From assembly GCA_043778205.1 (NCBI GenBank), contig JAYWGO010000075.1, positions 6,365-70,364 of the forward strand: DNA of 64,000 nt, written 5' to 3'. Every line of letters starts with the position of its first letter. The first letter of the stretch is position 1. The notes under the pieces were generated by a model, which saw only the letters and a list, made by a program, of their open reading frames with translations, had not been told where the DNA came from and did not search any database. The DNA comes from JAAFIP01 sp043778205 (GTDB lineage Bacteria; Pseudomonadota; Gammaproteobacteria; Burkholderiales; Burkholderiaceae_C). Below, piece by piece: positions 1 to 8,126 of the stretch. The translations under genes and the position numbers were made by a program.

Positions 1-495
1 GACAGCAACGATGCGCTGACGCAGGCGTTTTTTGCCACGGTGCAAAACAAAGTGCATTACGCCGTGCATGGCCAGACGGCTGCCGAGCTGGTTGCCGCCC
101 GGGCTGACAGCAGCCTGCCCAACATGGGGCTCACCAACTGGCAGGGCGCACGCATTCGCAAGCCGGACGTGAGCGTGGCTAAAAACTATTTGTCAGAGGC
201 TGAGCTGCGTGCCCTGAACAACCTGGCCGAGCAGTATTTGATTTTTGCTGAAGGCCAGGCTTTGCGTCGCGTAGCCATGAGCATGCAAGACTGGGTCACC
301 AAGCTGGAGGGTTTCTTAACGCTGAACGACCGCGAGATCTTGCAAGGCGCTGGCACCGTGTCGGCGCAGTTGGCCAAGAGCCAAGCGGAGCACGAGTTTG
401 ATAAATTCAAGGCGGTGGATGACCTGCGGTTTGAGTCCGATTTTGACCAGATGGTGAAGCAGCTACCCGCTAAGCCACCGGGCAAGCTGCGTTAA
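1..495 (+). CDS. RhuM-family protein, 3' part only
   Basis: The frame is open from the first base, so the true start lies outside the window; 164 codons are visible. The product resembles the conserved C-terminal half of the RhuM (virulence protein RhuM/Fic-associated) family: a VQNK...GQTAAEL segment, then NMGLTNWQG, then AKNYLSEAEL and a helical tail with the AGTVSAQLAKSQAEHE stretch. The biochemical role of RhuM proteins is poorly defined; they often sit in genomic islands, which fits the worn sequence that follows. The stop codon is directly followed by the start codon of the yciH relic, with no intergenic space. Family assignment is from remembered motif similarity. Confidence 0.75.
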   Translation, partial: DSNDALTQAFFATVQNKVHYAVHGQTAAELVAARADSSLPNMGLTNWQGARIRKPDVSVAKNYLSEAELRALNNLAEQYLIFAEGQALRRVAMSMQDWVTKLEGFLTLNDREILQGAGTVSAQLAKSQAEHEFDKFKAVDDLRFESDFDQMVKQLPAKPPGKLR

Positions 496-713
496 ATGCG
501 CACCGTGCTGAAAGCCACCTTGACCTACTCCACCGAAACCGGCCGCATCTGCCCCGATTGCAGCCAGCCGCTTTGGGTAAACAGCTTAAAGCCGCCTGCG
601 GGTCGGGCGGCACGGCCAAAGATGGCGTGATAGAAGCGCAGGGCGACCATGTGGCCACGGTGATGGCGGCGCAGACCAAGCTGGGGTATGCGGTAAAGCG
701 GTCTGGCGGGTGA
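496..713 (+). pseudogene. yciH: SUI1/YciH-type translation factor, internally deleted and frameshifted
   Basis: Codons 1-26 from the ATG at 496 give a YciH-like N-terminus (TYSTETGRICPDCSQP, with the CxxC zinc-ribbon half). The reading frame then shifts near base 570, and the other frame carries a good YciH C-terminus (LGKQLKAACGSGGTAKDGVIE, here split in two: LGKQLKAACG and SGGTAKDGVIE) ending AVKRSGG-stop at 711-713. The middle of the SUI1 fold, roughly 50-60 residues in relatives, is missing. A single read-through from 496 gives only about 43 residues. I read this as a real gene remnant, not a sequencing slip, because a deletion as well as a frame change is needed to explain it. Confidence 0.75.
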
Positions 714-750
714 TTTAGCCTGTTTTGCAGGTGTTTTTATATGTTAAATA

Positions 751-799
751 GGCCTTTGACCCAAGGAAATGCTGCACAAGCAGCTATTGTATTCATAGT
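751..799 (+). repeat. Interspersed repeat copy A
   Basis: This is a full-length copy of the short interspersed element found across the window. The core reads CCAAGGAAATGCTGCAC followed by a CAGCTATT box and an AT-rich end. It lies just after the yciH relic and is nearly identical over about 30 bases to copy H at 59.9 kb. Confidence 0.8.
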
Positions 800-887
800 G
801 TTCGGCACAGCCTCAAGCCGCTGCACCATGTCTGCAAAGTGTGCCACCCCGGGTATCAGCAGGGCGGCTTTAAGGTTTAGCTAAGTC

Positions 888-1673
888 TTAATTGGCTAAG
901 CCCAGATGTTGCAGCACAGGCTTCCAGCAAGTATTGGCAATTCTTAAAAAACCGCTGCCTTTGGGATGCAGCTCGTTTGCCCAATCTGAAGGCCTAAGAG
1001 TACCGCGACTGTCTACGATGAATAAGTGGCTGGGGTCTAAGCTGACGATGTCAGCCAATATCTTATGAAAGCAATCGATCAGATGGACAACGCATGCTTG
1101 GTGTAGGCTCGCTGGCACCTGCGCGCTCGCAAGCGCTGGTTTTAGCCAACCGTTACCACCGAAGACACCTTTTCCGTTGGGTATAGCGTAGTCGTATGAA
1201 TGCATCACTATCAAACAATTCGGTGAGGTACGTGTATAGATGATGCCGATGAGCTTTCTGTAGTGTTGGTCCATGCGTTCAATAAAGCCTTGCAGGCCTG
1301 CCTCGCCGCCCCTAAAACAGCCCTTGGCGGTTGTCTCTGCCGTGCAGTTATCTTTAAGCAGTGGGCGCATGTCATTAAAGCCGGCAAAATCGTTTCCACC
1401 ACCGCTGATTAAGACAGCAGATAAGCCCGAGCCATATAGGCGCAATGCTTCGCGAACAGAGCGTGCATATTTGCCATCAACATAGTCGTATGCTTCTGCC
1501 CCATTCATGCCCTTGGCTAAAACAACATGCCCCTTGCTATCAACGATGTCGCCAATGTTGTTAACTAAACTCCCGCCTACGAAGGGGTACCAAAACCATG
1601 AATCGCCGATAGCTAAGATGCTGGGGTATGTACCGGCATTTTTCATTTGCGCTTCATCCCAGTAATAGCCCAT
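888..1673 (-). CDS. SGNH/GDSL-type hydrolase
   Basis: The 261-residue protein has the SGNH hydrolase blocks in order: block I AIGDSW with nucleophile Ser25, a GGGND block at residues 91-95 (oxyanion Asn94), and a C-terminal NELHP block with probable catalytic His236. Such enzymes hydrolyse esters of lipids, carbohydrates or acyl groups; the substrate cannot be told from sequence. There is no clear signal peptide, so it may be cytoplasmic. It stands alone, against the strand of its neighbours, and is flanked on both sides by yciH-like scraps. Its base composition looks more AT-rich than the surrounding genes, which suggests separate acquisition. Confidence 0.8.
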   Translation of the reverse strand: MGYYWDEAQMKNAGTYPSILAIGDSWFWYPFVGGSLVNNIGDIVDSKGHVVLAKGMNGAEAYDYVDGKYARSVREALRLYGSGLSAVLISGGGNDFAGFNDMRPLLKDNCTAETTAKGCFRGGEAGLQGFIERMDQHYRKLIGIIYTRTSPNCLIVMHSYDYAIPNGKGVFGGNGWLKPALASAQVPASLHQACVVHLIDCFHKILADIVSLDPSHLFIVDSRGTLRPSDWANELHPKGSGFLRIANTCWKPVLQHLGLAN

Positions 1674-1765
1674 GGTGTGCTTTCAGGTTATGCAGTGGTA
1701 ACCTAAGGATAACCCGATTACGTTTTCATTGCATCCCCCAAAGTGATAAGCTGAAGGTGCTGTGC

Positions 1766-1830
1766 ACGTGCAGCGCCACCATGTGGCCATGGTGATGAAC
1801 GCTGTGCAGTAGCCGAGGAATACGGTATGG
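1766..1830 (+). pseudogene. Second, heavily decayed YciH-like 3' fragment
   Basis: A stretch of about 60 bases aligns by eye with the 3' part of the yciH relic at 630-700: both contain CCACCATGTGGCCA- or GCGACCATGTGGCCA-like sequence followed by a GGTGATG and a TACGGTATG/TATGCGGTA end. In this copy a TAG stop interrupts the frame. It lies on the far side of the SGNH gene, so that gene is bracketed by two direct, partial yciH copies. Confidence 0.45.
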
Positions 1831-1902
1831 GGCGCTAAATTTGACAACACTAAAAAAACGCAGGGGCCTACCTGCAAAACTGGCCCATTAATTAAGGTTT
1901 AC

Positions 1903-2589
1903 ATGACAGTTAATACTACCGCTTCGCAGCCCGCCGCGGCCACTGCGCTTGACCGCGCACAGCGTGCGGATGAGCCTTTTCCTGATCATCACAATGATTT
2001 GGCTGCTACGCTTAAATTTGCTTGGCAGATGGTGGGGCGGGGTGTGCAAGACAGGCGCTCGGCTTTTCATACGCCGGTGTTGGCCACACAGTCGCTGGGC
2101 GGCCCGCAGGCGCGGGTGTTGGTGCTGCGGGCGGCAGACGCGCAGGCGCGCACTTTGACTTTTCATACCGATACGCGGTCTGCCAAGTTGCCAGAGCTGG
2201 CAGCTGACCGCAGAGGCGCGCTCACTTTTTATGATGCAGCGCGCAAGGCGCAAGTGCGCATGAACGGCATGGTCAGCGTGCACACAGGCGATGAGTTGAG
2301 CCACCAGCGCTGGGCGGCGGCGCGGCCTAGCTCGCTGCGTTGCTTTTTGGGTGCTCAGCCTGGCGGCGTTAGCGCAGAGCCAACCAGTGGCTTGCCGCCG
2401 CAGATGGAAGGGCGAGAGCCTGATTTGGCTGAGCTGCAAATAGCAGAACCACATTTTGCGGTGCTGCAGCTTACCGTGCAACGTTTGGAATGGCTGCATT
2501 TGCACACGGGTGGCCAGCGGCGCGCACTGTTTACCTGGGCTGACCAGTCTGCGGGCAGCCAGTGCGCCATGCAATGGCTTAATCCTTAA
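1903..2589 (+). CDS. PNPOx-like FMN-binding split-barrel protein
   Basis: The 228-residue product resembles the pyridoxamine 5'-phosphate oxidase-like superfamily (often annotated as 'pyridoxamine 5'-phosphate oxidase family protein' in Burkholderiales). Typical features are the TPVLAT...QARVLVLR strand pair, the FHTDTRSAKLPEL segment that contacts flavin phosphate in relatives, and a late W-x-HLHTGGQRRALF strand. It is shorter and more divergent than true PdxH and lacks a clear PdxH C-terminal signature, so vitamin B6 oxidase activity should not be assumed. An AAGG ribosome-binding site lies a few bases before the ATG. No functional partner is adjacent. Confidence 0.7.
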   Translation: MTVNTTASQPAAATALDRAQRADEPFPDHHNDLAATLKFAWQMVGRGVQDRRSAFHTPVLATQSLGGPQARVLVLRAADAQARTLTFHTDTRSAKLPELAADRRGALTFYDAARKAQVRMNGMVSVHTGDELSHQRWAAARPSSLRCFLGAQPGGVSAEPTSGLPPQMEGREPDLAELQIAEPHFAVLQLTVQRLEWLHLHTGGQRRALFTWADQSAGSQCAMQWLNP

Positions 2590-2620
2590 AACGTGTTTTT
2601 AAGTCAAATTCCTGCAATAA

Positions 2621-2667
2621 GTCCTTATGGCCCAAGCATTTGCTTATTATGTAGCTATCAAATAATG
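2621..2667 (+). repeat. Interspersed repeat copy B (divergent)
   Basis: A diverged copy of the window-wide repeat: GGCCCAAGCATTTGCT followed by a GTAGCTATCAAATAATG end. It lies 30 bp downstream of the PNPOx-like gene. Confidence 0.6.
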
Positions 2668-2722
2668 AGCGGGCGTGGTGACTTACCTATGCATAGACTT
2701 ACCGCCGCACTGATGCCCAATC

Positions 2723-2762
2723 GCCCAGTAGCCCAGTAGCCCAGTAGCCGAGTAGCCCAGTA
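2723..2762 (+). repeat. Tandem repeat, 8-bp unit, five copies
   Basis: Five consecutive units of GCCCAGTA (the fourth reads GCCGAGTA) run between the PNPOx-like gene and the end of the membrane-protein gene. The unit length is not a multiple of three and no gene crosses it. Copy number is probably variable by slippage. Confidence 0.9.
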
Positions 2763-2773
2763 ACTGGCCCGGC

Positions 2774-3283
2774 TTATCTACCTGCCAAGCGCCGCCAAAG
2801 CCGCTGCACGCTGCGCCGCAGGCTAATTTTGATGCGCTTGCCTGCTTGCCATACGCTTGCGCTGCGCAGGCGGTGCATGAGCTGGTCTTTCCAGGCTTTC
2901 CAGCGGGGGTACCAGCGGGCGAACCAAGCAAACTGCATCAGCGCGGGTTCGGTCAGCTGGAACAGGCGGGCCACCAGGGCGGTGCCTACCAGTTTGGCGG
3001 CAACCAAAATACCCATCCCGACCGCCACCTGGCCTTGGTGCAAAAAAGCCAGCGCCAGCAGTTTGATGGGAAACAGCAGCGCGGCCGGTAGCAGCAGCAC
3101 AGGCAGGGCTTGCCAGGGCGACAAGGTGCTGATTTTGCGTTCCAGCCAAGCCCAAAAGGGCAGGCGGGACAGGCGGCGCATGAGGGCCGCCAGTGGCTCC
3201 CAGCCCCATTCTTCAAAAATTAAAAGCAGCGCCACAAAGGGCATGACCAGCCAGCGCAGCAGGGTGCCCAGTTTTTTCAGCAT
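2774..3283 (-). CDS. Inner-membrane protein of unknown function
   Basis: The 169-residue product begins with a hydrophobic helix (MPFVALLLIFEEWGWEPL, residues about 13-30) and has two further membrane segments around residues 57-75 and 86-107. The C-terminal 50 residues are strongly basic (many R, K and W) and probably face the cytoplasm. I recognise the layout as that of a conserved hypothetical protein seen in Comamonadaceae but know no function. The gene ends 12 bp from a tandem repeat and starts 18 bp after the stop of the enoyl-CoA hydratase gene, so it may be co-transcribed with the two beta-oxidation genes upstream. Confidence 0.65.
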   Translation of the reverse strand: MLKKLGTLLRWLVMPFVALLLIFEEWGWEPLAALMRRLSRLPFWAWLERKISTLSPWQALPVLLLPAALLFPIKLLALAFLHQGQVAVGMGILVAAKLVGTALVARLFQLTEPALMQFAWFARWYPRWKAWKDQLMHRLRSASVWQAGKRIKISLRRSVQRLWRRLAGR

Positions 3284-3300
3284 GGGTGGTTAGGGCGCAA

Positions 3301-4113
3301 TCAGCGGTACACCGCTGGCCGCTTGGCCAGAAATGCGGCAATGCCTTCGCCACCGCTCGGATGGTGCAGGTTGGCCACAAACGCGTCGCGCTCTGCCGAC
3401 AGGTGCACGGGCAGGCTATGCTGGGCGGCGTCGCCCAGCAGCTCTTTGATGCTGGCCAGTGCGCTAGGTGCGCGCAGGTTCAGCTTGTCGGCCAGGGCCA
3501 AGGCAGTTTGTAGCGCGCAGCCAGGCTCGGCCAGCTGGTTGACCACACCTAGGGCATACAGGCGCTCGGCACTAATGCGTTCGCCGCCCAGCAGCAGTTC
3601 GCTGGCGATTTGGCGCGGCAGTGCGCGGGCCAGGTGCCAACTGGCCCCGCCGTCGGGCGACAGGGCTACGCTGCTGTAAGACATGACAAACACGGCGTCG
3701 CGTGCGGCCACCACCATGTCGCAGGCCAAGCACAGCGAAAAGCCTGCCCCGGCTGCTGGGCCTTCTACTGCGGCAATCACGGGTTTGCGGCAGCTGCGCA
3801 GGGCCTCGATCCATGCGTGCAGGCCGTCGATGCTCTCGGCTTGCACGGCGGGCGCCAGGCTGCGGTTGTGCAGCAGGCGCTGCAGGTTGCCACCTGCGCA
3901 AAACTGCGCGCCTTCACCGGTAATGACCACGCTGCGTATGTCATTGCTGCTGTCGGCAATGTTCAGCGCTTCTACCCCTGCAGCGTACATGGCGGGGCCT
4001 AGTGCGTTGCGCAGCGTGGGGTTGGAGATAGTGAGCACCATGGTGCGGCCTAGCGCACCTGCAGTGGTGTTTTTTAGCTCGCCGCTTGGGATGGTTTGTT
4101 CAGTTGGGGTCAT
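3301..4113 (-). CDS. Enoyl-CoA hydratase/isomerase (PaaG-like)
   Basis: This 270-residue crotonase-fold enzyme acts on enoyl-CoA thioesters. The two oxyanion-hole segments are visible (GAQFCAGGNL and EGPAAGAGFSL), and SPDGGASWHL puts an Asp where PaaG-type isomerases keep their catalytic acid instead of the usual second Glu. That points to a delta3/delta2 isomerase or ring-opened aromatic CoA substrate rather than a plain hydratase. I chose the ATG at 4113; an upstream start at 4218 would run into the preceding gene and adds residues not typical of the family. It follows the PaaH-like dehydrogenase by 50 bp and the two probably form one operon. Confidence 0.85.
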   Translation of the reverse strand: MTPTEQTIPSGELKNTTAGALGRTMVLTISNPTLRNALGPAMYAAGVEALNIADSSNDIRSVVITGEGAQFCAGGNLQRLLHNRSLAPAVQAESIDGLHAWIEALRSCRKPVIAAVEGPAAGAGFSLCLACDMVVAARDAVFVMSYSSVALSPDGGASWHLARALPRQIASELLLGGERISAERLYALGVVNQLAEPGCALQTALALADKLNLRAPSALASIKELLGDAAQHSLPVHLSAERDAFVANLHHPSGGEGIAAFLAKRPAVYR

Positions 4114-4163
4114 GGCATGGGCTTTAGGCTGGAGTATGCACTTTGATGATGGCGCATAGCTGC

Positions 4164-5684
4164 TTAAGCTTCGATGTGCTTGAGGCTCAGGCCAATAGCA
4201 CCGCGCCTGCGCAGCCACGGGCTAGGGCGGTAGCGCGGGTCGCCGTAGACGGTTTGCATGTTAAACAGCACTTCCAGCACGTTGGTGGGGCCTAACAGGT
4301 CACCCAGTGCCAGCGGGCCGTGCGGGTAGCCCAGGCCCAGGGTGACGGCGGTTTCCAGGTCAGCCGGGGAGCAAATTTGCTGTTGGCACATGTCGGCGGC
4401 AATGTTGATAATGCAGGCCACCACGCGCTGGGTCACAAAGCCGCCACTGTCGCGTACCACGCTTACGGCTTTGCCGTCGCGTGCAAACAGGGCGTGGGCA
4501 GCATCCCGCATGTCGGTGCGGGTGGCGGGGTTGGTCATCAGTACGCGGCGCTTGGTGGCTTTGTCGTCGATCAGCATGTCAATACCCACGGTGCGGGCCG
4601 GGTCGTAGCGCTCCACCACAGCCACGGTGGTTACGTCAAAACCCAGCGGCGCCACCAAGGTGAGGGCCTGCATCGAGGGCGATTGGCCGGTCTCTATGGT
4701 GGCGCCCAGGTCTTTCAATAGCTGCAGCAGTTCAGAGCGCCGCGTAGCACGGGGAGAGACCCAAACCGGCGGCATGTTTGCTACTACAGGTATAGCAATA
4801 GGCTGAGGTTTTACTTGGGCTCCCTCTACATACTGGTAAAAACCGGCGCCTGTTTTCTTGCCCAGCACACCGCCTGCCAGGCGCTGCGCGGTAATCACGC
4901 TGGGGCGGTAGCGCGGCTCGTCGTAGTATTGGCGGTAGACCGATTCCATCACGGGGTGCGACACATCCAGCGCGGTCAAGTCCATCAGCTCAAAAGGGCC
5001 CAGCTTAAAGCCCACTTGGTCTTTTAAGATGGCATCAACCGTGGCAAAGTCGGCAATGCCTTCGCTCACAATGCGCAGCGCTTCGGTGCCGTAGGCGCGG
5101 CCCGCATGGTTAACAATAAAACCTGGTGTGTCAGATGCCAGCACTGGGGTGTGGCCCATGTGCTTGGCGTACTGGGCTAGCCGGTCGCACACGGCGGGCT
5201 CTGTTTTGAGGCCAGCTATCACTTCCACCACTTTCATCAGTGGCACTGGGTTAAAAAAGTGGTAGCCCGCAAAGCGCCCAGGGTGCTGCAGCCCTGCAGC
5301 AATGGCGGTAATCGACAAAGACGAGGTGTTGCTGGCCAGTACGCAGCTGGGGGGCACAATAGCCTCTAGCTGGGCAAACAAGCTTTGTTTAACGTCAAGC
5401 CGTTCTACGATAGCCTCAACCACAAGGTCGCAAGTGGCCAGGTCTGCCAGGGCCGTGCAGGGCAGCAAGTTGGTTTTGAATGCTGCCGCTTGGCCGGGGG
5501 TAAGCTTGCCTTTGTCTACCTGCTTGTCCCACACGGCTGCTATGGCGCTGATGGCCTTGTTTGCCGCCTCGCTCTGGTTGTCAAAAAGGTGCACTTTGGT
5601 GCCAGCTTGGGCTGCTATCTGGGCTATGCCGCGCCCCATAGCGCCCGCGCCCACTACAGCCAAAGTTACAAAAGCAAATTGCAT
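4164..5684 (-). CDS. 3-hydroxyacyl-CoA dehydrogenase (PaaH/PaaC-like)
   Basis: This 506-residue NAD-dependent enzyme oxidises 3-hydroxyacyl-CoA to 3-oxoacyl-CoA. The N-terminal Rossmann motif VVGAGAMGRGIAQ starts at residue 10, the catalytic-His segment YHFFNPVPLMKVVEV lies near residue 140, and the chain contains two C-terminal 3HCDH dimerisation modules, which explains its length and matches 3-hydroxyadipyl-CoA dehydrogenases of the phenylacetate pathway. No other paa genes are here, so the natural substrate is uncertain. The linker near residues 295-310 is coded by DNA that weakly resembles the interspersed repeat. It is divergent from fimV with a 66-bp shared upstream region. Confidence 0.85.
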   Translation of the reverse strand: MQFAFVTLAVVGAGAMGRGIAQIAAQAGTKVHLFDNQSEAANKAISAIAAVWDKQVDKGKLTPGQAAAFKTNLLPCTALADLATCDLVVEAIVERLDVKQSLFAQLEAIVPPSCVLASNTSSLSITAIAAGLQHPGRFAGYHFFNPVPLMKVVEVIAGLKTEPAVCDRLAQYAKHMGHTPVLASDTPGFIVNHAGRAYGTEALRIVSEGIADFATVDAILKDQVGFKLGPFELMDLTALDVSHPVMESVYRQYYDEPRYRPSVITAQRLAGGVLGKKTGAGFYQYVEGAQVKPQPIAIPVVANMPPVWVSPRATRRSELLQLLKDLGATIETGQSPSMQALTLVAPLGFDVTTVAVVERYDPARTVGIDMLIDDKATKRRVLMTNPATRTDMRDAAHALFARDGKAVSVVRDSGGFVTQRVVACIINIAADMCQQQICSPADLETAVTLGLGYPHGPLALGDLLGPTNVLEVLFNMQTVYGDPRYRPSPWLRRRGAIGLSLKHIEA

Positions 5685-5750
5685 AACATGTTACCAAGTT
5701 GTTACTGTGTCAAAATAGAGACTCTAAGCACGACACTCTACTATTTCTGC

Positions 5751-8126
5751 ATGCCAAACCAGCCGCTATCTCTATTACCGTTCAAAGGTAGTTTACACAA
5801 AGCCAGCATAGGTATAGCTGCCGCTGCCAGTGTATTAATGATGTCTTGGCCTCAGCCAGCAGATGCTTTGTCGCTGGGCCGCAGCCGGGGCGCAGCGCTT
5901 TTGGGTCGCTCTTTAGACATGTCGGTACTGGCAAGCTTAGAGGCTAAAGAAGAAACCCCAGCAGCCACTTGTTTTAGCGCCGAAGTCTTCTACGGCGATA
6001 CGCGCATAGGCGAGCAAAATGTCAGCATCACCCCCGTGCGCAACAGCCCAACTGAGCTGGCTTTGCGTGTGCGCGCCAGCAACGTGATTGATGAGCCTTT
6101 TGTCACAGTGTATGTGCGTGCTGCCTGCGGCCAAGGTGTTGCCAGAAAATACGTGCTGCTGGCTGATTCACCCAGCGAAACAGTGCAAGCCCCGATGGCA
6201 CCGGACACGGCAAATGCTGCGCCTGCAGCCGCGCCACCCAGATTGGTTAATGGTGCTGTTGCTGCTGCACCAAGCTTTGGCGCTGATGTAGCGGCCAAAC
6301 GCAAAGCCCAGCTTGAGCGCCGTGCTGCATTGCGCGCCAGCGCAGGCGCTGCCCCGCCAGCCAATACTGCGGCTGCAGCGCAAGACCAAGAACAACGCGC
6401 AGCTGCGCAGCTGGCAAAAACCCAAGCCAAAAACCAAGCCAATGCGCAAGCCCGCGCCGCCGTGCAAGAGCGTAAAAATAAAGCCTTAACCAGCCCTTTG
6501 GCTGCGCCAACCTTGGCCAGCAAGCCACGTTTAAAAGTTGATTTGCTAGACTTTACGGCTGCTGCCGAGCCGCGCTTGCGCGCCAGCAGCGAACTGCTGA
6601 GCCAGCCTACCACTGACCCCATTGCCCGCGCCCAAGCCGCTGCCATGTGGCGCACCATTAACAGCTCACCCGAAGATTTGTTGCGCGATGGTGACCGCCT
6701 GAAAGCCATTGAAACCGATGTACGCGCAATGTCTGAGCTGACCCGCCAGCAAAGCAAAGAGCTGACCACTTTGCGCACTGAGCTGCGCCAAGCCCAAACC
6801 GACCGTTATGCCAACCCTGTGGTTTATGCGCTGGGCTTTTTAAGCCTGGCTTCCATGGGCTTGGCCCTGTGGCTGTGGCGCAGGCGCAGTGTGAGCGGCA
6901 AACGCGCGCCATGGTGGGGCAGTGTCAGCCGCCAAGAGGATGACGCTCAGGCTTCACTGGCCCGCAGGCGTGCACGCAGCGCAGTGGCCCAAGATCGCTC
7001 TTTGGTAGGCCAAGAAGTTGACTTTAAAAGCTCTTTAGATTCAATGGATTTTGCCCGTTCTGTGGCACCCATGCCGCAGAACCAAAGCTACGCTGCACCG
7101 CCAGCACCTTTTGTTTCTAGCCGCAGTGCCAAGCAAAAGTCCAACAGTTATTTTGGCGAATCGTCGGCGCACCGCACATCCGAACTGATACCGGGTGCCA
7201 GCAGCTCTGTGCAACCGGCCTACGCGCCAGATTTTGCAACTAGTACCCCTGGTAACCAACGGCCTGTCAACGCCGAAGAGCTGTTTGACATACAGCAGCA
7301 GGCAGACTTTTTTATGTCGCTGGGCCAGCACTCGCAAGCTATTGACATTCTGCAAAACCATATCAGTGACAACGTGGGCACCAGTGCGCTGGCCTACCTG
7401 GATTTGTTTGATATCTACCACAAGATAGACCAACGTGAAGACTTTGATGCCTTGCGCAATGAATTTAACCGTGTGTTTAACGCCCAAGTGCCAGAGTTTG
7501 AGAACTACGGCTTAAGTAGCCGCGGGCTTGAAGACTACGAGCCTGCTTTGCAGCGTATTCAGGCACTTTGGCCTAACCCTAAAGTGCTGGCGGTGATTGA
7601 AGAGTCCATCTTCCGCATGCCTGAGCTGGACGCCCAGCCCTTTGACCTAGAGGCCTACCGGGAGCTGATGCTGCTGTACGCAGTGGCCAAAGAACTAAGC
7701 TCGCACGACAGTGTAAATGCAGAATTACACATAGACCTCGACCTAGCGCCAGACCTGGGCTTGCAGGAAGATTTTTCTGGACTTTCTGCCCCGCCCACCA
7801 CTGCGGCCCGTGAGCCCGTGCAAACCAAGTTTTCGCCTACGGCTGTGGTGCCATTGACGGGCGCTGTCACACCTGCGGTAGAGCACGAACCGTTGGACTT
7901 TGATTATGGGCTTGAGCGACCAGCTGCGGAAGACTTTTGGGACGCTCCGGTGAGCGCGCCAGAGCTGGATTTAGACCTGGACATTGACCTAGGTTTTTCC
8001 CCAGAGACCACCCAGCCTATTGGCAAACTGCCCGCAGCGCCTGCTACCGACCCGATGGCCAACACCATTAACTTTGAGAAAATTGAGCGCGCCGACTTTG
8101 CACGCTCTAAAAACGCTAAGCTGTAG
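5751..8126 (+). CDS. fimV: FimV-like inner-membrane protein with TPR-like C-terminus
   Basis: The 791-residue protein begins with a signal-like hydrophobic segment (residues about 18-38) ending near PADALSLG. A beta-rich periplasmic region with the LLGRSLDMSVLASL motif of FimV follows, then a long Ala/Gln/Arg-rich coiled region (about 140-240), one membrane helix near 355-376, a basic stop-transfer cluster, and an acidic cytoplasmic part. The latter holds the QADFFMSLGQHSQAIDIL helix pair typical of Burkholderiales FimV (about 515-540) and Asp/Leu-rich repeats near the end. FimV proteins support type IV pili, polar localisation and twitching. No LysM domain is evident. I start at the ATG at 5751, not 366 bp upstream, because the signal segment begins there. 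Confidence 0.75.
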   Translation: MPNQPLSLLPFKGSLHKASIGIAAAASVLMMSWPQPADALSLGRSRGAALLGRSLDMSVLASLEAKEETPAATCFSAEVFYGDTRIGEQNVSITPVRNSPTELALRVRASNVIDEPFVTVYVRAACGQGVARKYVLLADSPSETVQAPMAPDTANAAPAAAPPRLVNGAVAAAPSFGADVAAKRKAQLERRAALRASAGAAPPANTAAAAQDQEQRAAAQLAKTQAKNQANAQARAAVQERKNKALTSPLAAPTLASKPRLKVDLLDFTAAAEPRLRASSELLSQPTTDPIARAQAAAMWRTINSSPEDLLRDGDRLKAIETDVRAMSELTRQQSKELTTLRTELRQAQTDRYANPVVYALGFLSLASMGLALWLWRRRSVSGKRAPWWGSVSRQEDDAQASLARRRARSAVAQDRSLVGQEVDFKSSLDSMDFARSVAPMPQNQSYAAPPAPFVSSRSAKQKSNSYFGESSAHRTSELIPGASSSVQPAYAPDFATSTPGNQRPVNAEELFDIQQQADFFMSLGQHSQAIDILQNHISDNVGTSALAYLDLFDIYHKIDQREDFDALRNEFNRVFNAQVPEFENYGLSSRGLEDYEPALQRIQALWPNPKVLAVIEESIFRMPELDAQPFDLEAYRELMLLYAVAKELSSHDSVNAELHIDLDLAPDLGLQEDFSGLSAPPTTAAREPVQTKFSPTAVVPLTGAVTPAVEHEPLDFDYGLERPAAEDFWDAPVSAPELDLDLDIDLGFSPETTQPIGKLPAAPATDPMANTINFEKIERADFARSKNAKL

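Noticed and set aside
4114..4218. Longer N-terminus of the enoyl-CoA hydratase-like protein
   Set aside because: It overlaps the 3' end of the preceding gene and adds residues not seen in the crotonase family.
5385..5750. Longer N-terminus of the FimV-like protein
   Set aside because: The extra 122 codons overlap the divergent dehydrogenase gene and come before a clear signal segment that starts at 5751.
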